Position numbers and translations under genes: made by a program
NCBI RefSeq assembly: GCF_023015965.1
Contig: NZ_JALKAN010000001.1
Coordinates: 1,634,160 to 1,698,159 of the forward strand
DNA length: 64,000 nucleotides
Reading direction: 5' to 3'
Source of the DNA: Allomuricauda sp. F6463D
GTDB taxonomy: Bacteria > Bacteroidota > Bacteroidia > Flavobacteriales > Flavobacteriaceae
The notes under the pieces: model-generated
Database searches by the model: none
Seen by the model: the letters and a program-made list of their open reading frames with translations, nothing else
Told to the model about the DNA's origin: nothing
Part shown: positions 62,392 through 64,000 of the stretch, one piece after another
How positions within the stretch are numbered: position 1 is the stretch's first letter
Layout of the letters: each line of letters starts with the position of its first letter

Positions 62392-62520
62392 TGCCAACAA
62401 AGATGGCTATAAGTAATTGCTTGTTCTCGCCTACTTCTGAAAATCCTCGCGGATTTTCAGTTTGGTGTGTACTTGCAAAGTTAAGTGCTAACCCACGCAA
62501 CTACTCATAGACCGTTGCCT
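62392..62520 (+). repeat. attC site 7 (end of cassette 7)
   Basis: R'' TGCCAAC 62392-62398, R' GTTGCCT 62514-62520. Arms CTATAAGTAATTGC (62407-62420) and GCAACTACTCATAG (62497-62510) pair at 12 of 14. The inner hairpin GAAAATCC/GGATTTTC is nearly identical to that of attC 1. GTTGCCAA is the reverse complement of TTGGCAAC at 61507. Confidence 0.87.
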
Positions 62521-62545
62521 GTAATTTGCGAAACCAAGAATCAGA

Positions 62546-63142
62546 ATGAAAGAATTAATAATCCCATTTGCAACTACGGTTGGTTATATGCTGAAAGTTT
62601 TAAAATCCAAAGCGAAAATTGACAAATTCATCCCTGAATTTAAAATGATTAGACACGGAAATTATTTTGAGTTTATCAATTCTGTAAAAGGAGAAGTGCC
62701 TCATACAGTTGTTTATAACAAAGGAAAAATTACATCCGACAACATCGCAAGGAAAGATGACTTTGATTTTTTGGGATTATTTAATGCGAATCCATCTCTT
62801 CAAAAATTTTATCTCGATTGCTATAATGAGTACGGAAAAATAACTGATACTGATATTCCTGATTCAATTTACGGAATAGCAGCATTATTTGAAATTAGCA
62901 TAAGAATGCACGCTAACAATAATAATTTGATTGAACCGAGAGAAAACTTAGTTGAAGTGATTAATAAATTATCTGAATTCAAAGGCCTAACTGAAAACGA
63001 AACAAATAAATTGCATCAAGGAAGAAGGTTTATTAATATGATTAAGCATTTTAAAAATCAGTTCCCAAGTTGGAATGAAGGAATAGATGCTATAACAATC
63101 GCTTACGAATTAATCAAAGAAAAAAAACTAACTATGATATAA
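62546..63142 (+). CDS. Unrecognised protein of cassette 8
   Basis: 198 residues, soluble, mostly helical in the second half (DSIYGIAALFEISIRMHANN, RRFINMIKHFKNQFPSWNEG). The stretch R-FINMIK-H could be an R-x6-H HEPN-type site, but this is weak. No family named. It is the only gene of the last cassette (62515 to the truncated attC), and its start is 30 bp after the cut point. Confidence 0.6.
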   Translation: MKELIIPFATTVGYMLKVLKSKAKIDKFIPEFKMIRHGNYFEFINSVKGEVPHTVVYNKGKITSDNIARKDDFDFLGLFNANPSLQKFYLDCYNEYGKITDTDIPDSIYGIAALFEISIRMHANNNNLIEPRENLVEVINKLSEFKGLTENETNKLHQGRRFINMIKHFKNQFPSWNEGIDAITIAYELIKEKKLTMI

Positions 63143-63148
63143 AAACTA

Positions 63149-63175
63149 CAGGCAACAATGTATCCTATGAAAAGC
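63149..63175 (+). repeat. Left half of attC site 8, truncated
   Basis: R'' AGGCAAC 63149-63155 with TACAGGCAA as the exact reverse complement of TTGCCTGTA at the cassette start (62515). The left arm continues GTATCCTATGAAAAGCC, but no matching right arm or R' box can be found before the IS110 gene, so the array is broken here. Confidence 0.7.
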
Positions 63176-63443
63176 CCTAGTCCAGTTCTCTAAAGTTAAA
63201 TAATATTTTCTTTTTTACTTAAACCACCCTCTTTTCTTTTAATATAACTTGCTCGGCATCCTATATGTGATACACTTCTTTTCAGTGTTCACCAGCATCT
63301 GTATGATTATAAGCTATAATAAGTTTGGTCACTTGCTAACCGATGTGATCTATTCTTCATAGTCACCTACATTGTTCTGTGATCCGAACTTCTCTACTTC
63401 TATTGTGAGCTTTGTTATGTTTCTTCAATCCGTTTAAATTTCC
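63176..63443. other. Junction between array and IS110 element
   Basis: About 270 bp with no gene, attC arm or clear terminal repeat. IS110 elements usually lack inverted repeats, so the exact edge of the element cannot be placed by eye. Confidence 0.4.
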
Positions 63444-64000
63444 TTATTCCACTACCCCTATCTCATAGGGAACGCCCGTCTTTATAACTGCCAATGTCCG
63501 GCTCAAAAGCTTTCGGGCCACTTTGACGATCACCGATTTCACGTTCTTGCCCCGGTGCCTGCGATAGTACCCCTGCATCACCGGGTCCGTCCTGATCGCC
63601 TGCCAGGAGGCCTCGATGAAATAGCTCCTTATCAATCGGTGCGCCCGCATGCTCACCCCCGTGTGCCGCATGGCATCCCCACTTTGGTAGATGCCCGGGG
63701 CCAGCCCCACATAGCCCGCCAACTGCTTGATGTTGTTGAACCTGCGGAGGTCCCCAAGCTCGCTCAAGATGCCACTGGCCACGATGGGGCCTATCCCCGG
63801 TATGCTGCGCAACAACATGTAACCCTTTTTAAAGTGTGCCTTGGTATGGCGTCTCAACAGGGTGGACACGTCCCTGAACTCTTGGTCGACGAACCGAAAT
63901 GTGCGCATACGACTGTGCAATACTTCTTTGCCCGCATCGTATTCAAACTCCAGGCCGTCCAACCAGTCCCTGAAACCGTGGCTCCAATGGTCATTGTCGA
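63444..64000 (-). mobile_element. IS110-family transposase, C-terminal part (runs off the window)
   Basis: The frame is open to the window edge (…DNDHWSHGFRDWLDGLEFEYD). The C-terminal Transposase_20 domain is clear: LLRSIPGIGPIVASGILSEL, FNNIKQLAGYVGLAPGIYQS, then RHTGVSMRAHRLIRSYFIEA and KSVIVKVARKLLSRTLAVIK, with the serine of the IS110 active site expected in this region. The N-terminal RuvC-like DEDD domain lies beyond the window. Much more GC-rich than the cassette array beside it, so a recent arrival from another background. Likely cause of the lost array end. Confidence 0.9.

Noticed and set aside
50868-63175. Repeated sequences spaced along 50-63 kb as a CRISPR array
   Set aside because: Spacing is irregular (0.2-4.8 kb), the repeats are long imperfect palindromes of 67-194 bp and each is tied to its own cassette start by complementarity. 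This is the attC pattern.

Overview
The window looks like chromosomal DNA of a marine-type Bacteroidota, most likely a Flavobacteriaceae. The grounds are two SusC/SusD pairs, a FecR/ECF-sigma pair, a type IX secretion C-terminal sorting domain, Bacteroidota conjugation genes (TraE/F/G/J/K/M/N), an RteC-like regulator and promoters of the TTTG / TAnnTTTG type. All calls rest on reading the sequence and translations; no database search was run.

Region 1 (1-15.3 kb, minus strand) is a nutrient-uptake locus that appears aimed at protein or peptide. In order of transcription it holds an ECF sigma factor, an M14 zinc carboxypeptidase, a FecR anti-sigma factor, SusC, SusD, a LamG lipoprotein, a secreted C10 cysteine protease with a LamG module and T9SS tail, and a fibronectin-type lipoprotein that runs off the window. 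A glutaminase gene sits upstream.

Region 2 (15.4-39.7 kb) looks like an old or partial conjugative element with cargo. It has a serine-recombinase remnant, a truncated tra operon (traE to traN, without relaxase, coupling protein or traO-Q), a cell-wall amidase and, at the far end, an rteC-like gene. Cargo includes two lipoprotein plus beta-barrel pairs, an endonuclease/exonuclease/phosphatase-fold protein with an HTH partner, and a C39-peptidase ABC exporter with its HlyD-type adaptor and a membrane-bound TPR/AraC regulator. A 40-codon gene with a double-glycine leader, between its own palindrome and its own terminator, is a likely substrate of that exporter; a prolyl-oligopeptidase-like lipoprotein follows it.

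Region 3 (40.1-48.8 kb) has a MauE-like redox membrane protein, a membrane-anchored protein and a small exported four-cysteine protein on the plus strand. These converge, at a strong shared terminator, on a minus-strand operon of SusC, SusD and an HExxH metalloprotease.

Region 4 (50.0-63.2 kb) is the most striking part: an array of eight gene cassettes, all in the same direction, separated by seven complete attC sites, with a half site at the right end and an attI-like core at the left end, and no integron integrase in view. At every cassette the first bases after the upstream G/TT cut point are the exact reverse complement of the R'' box of the attC that ends the cassette, the signature expected of integron cassettes. 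Cargo is an HMA-CDF metal exporter; an arsR-merTP-GDCCVxC metal-resistance set; a HEPN-like protein; a single-chain SIR2-APAZ-Argonaute with a PLD-family nuclease; a 211-bp cassette without a gene; an EcoRII-like restriction-modification pair; a SnoaL-like plus SRPBCC pair; and an unknown protein. Three cassettes (metal set, Argonaute set, restriction set) are bracketed on both sides by a second, unrelated hairpin element whose two stems differ in sequence from copy to copy but remain paired. I know no name for it, and it suggests a nested unit of exchange inside the cassettes. The window ends in an IS110-family transposase.
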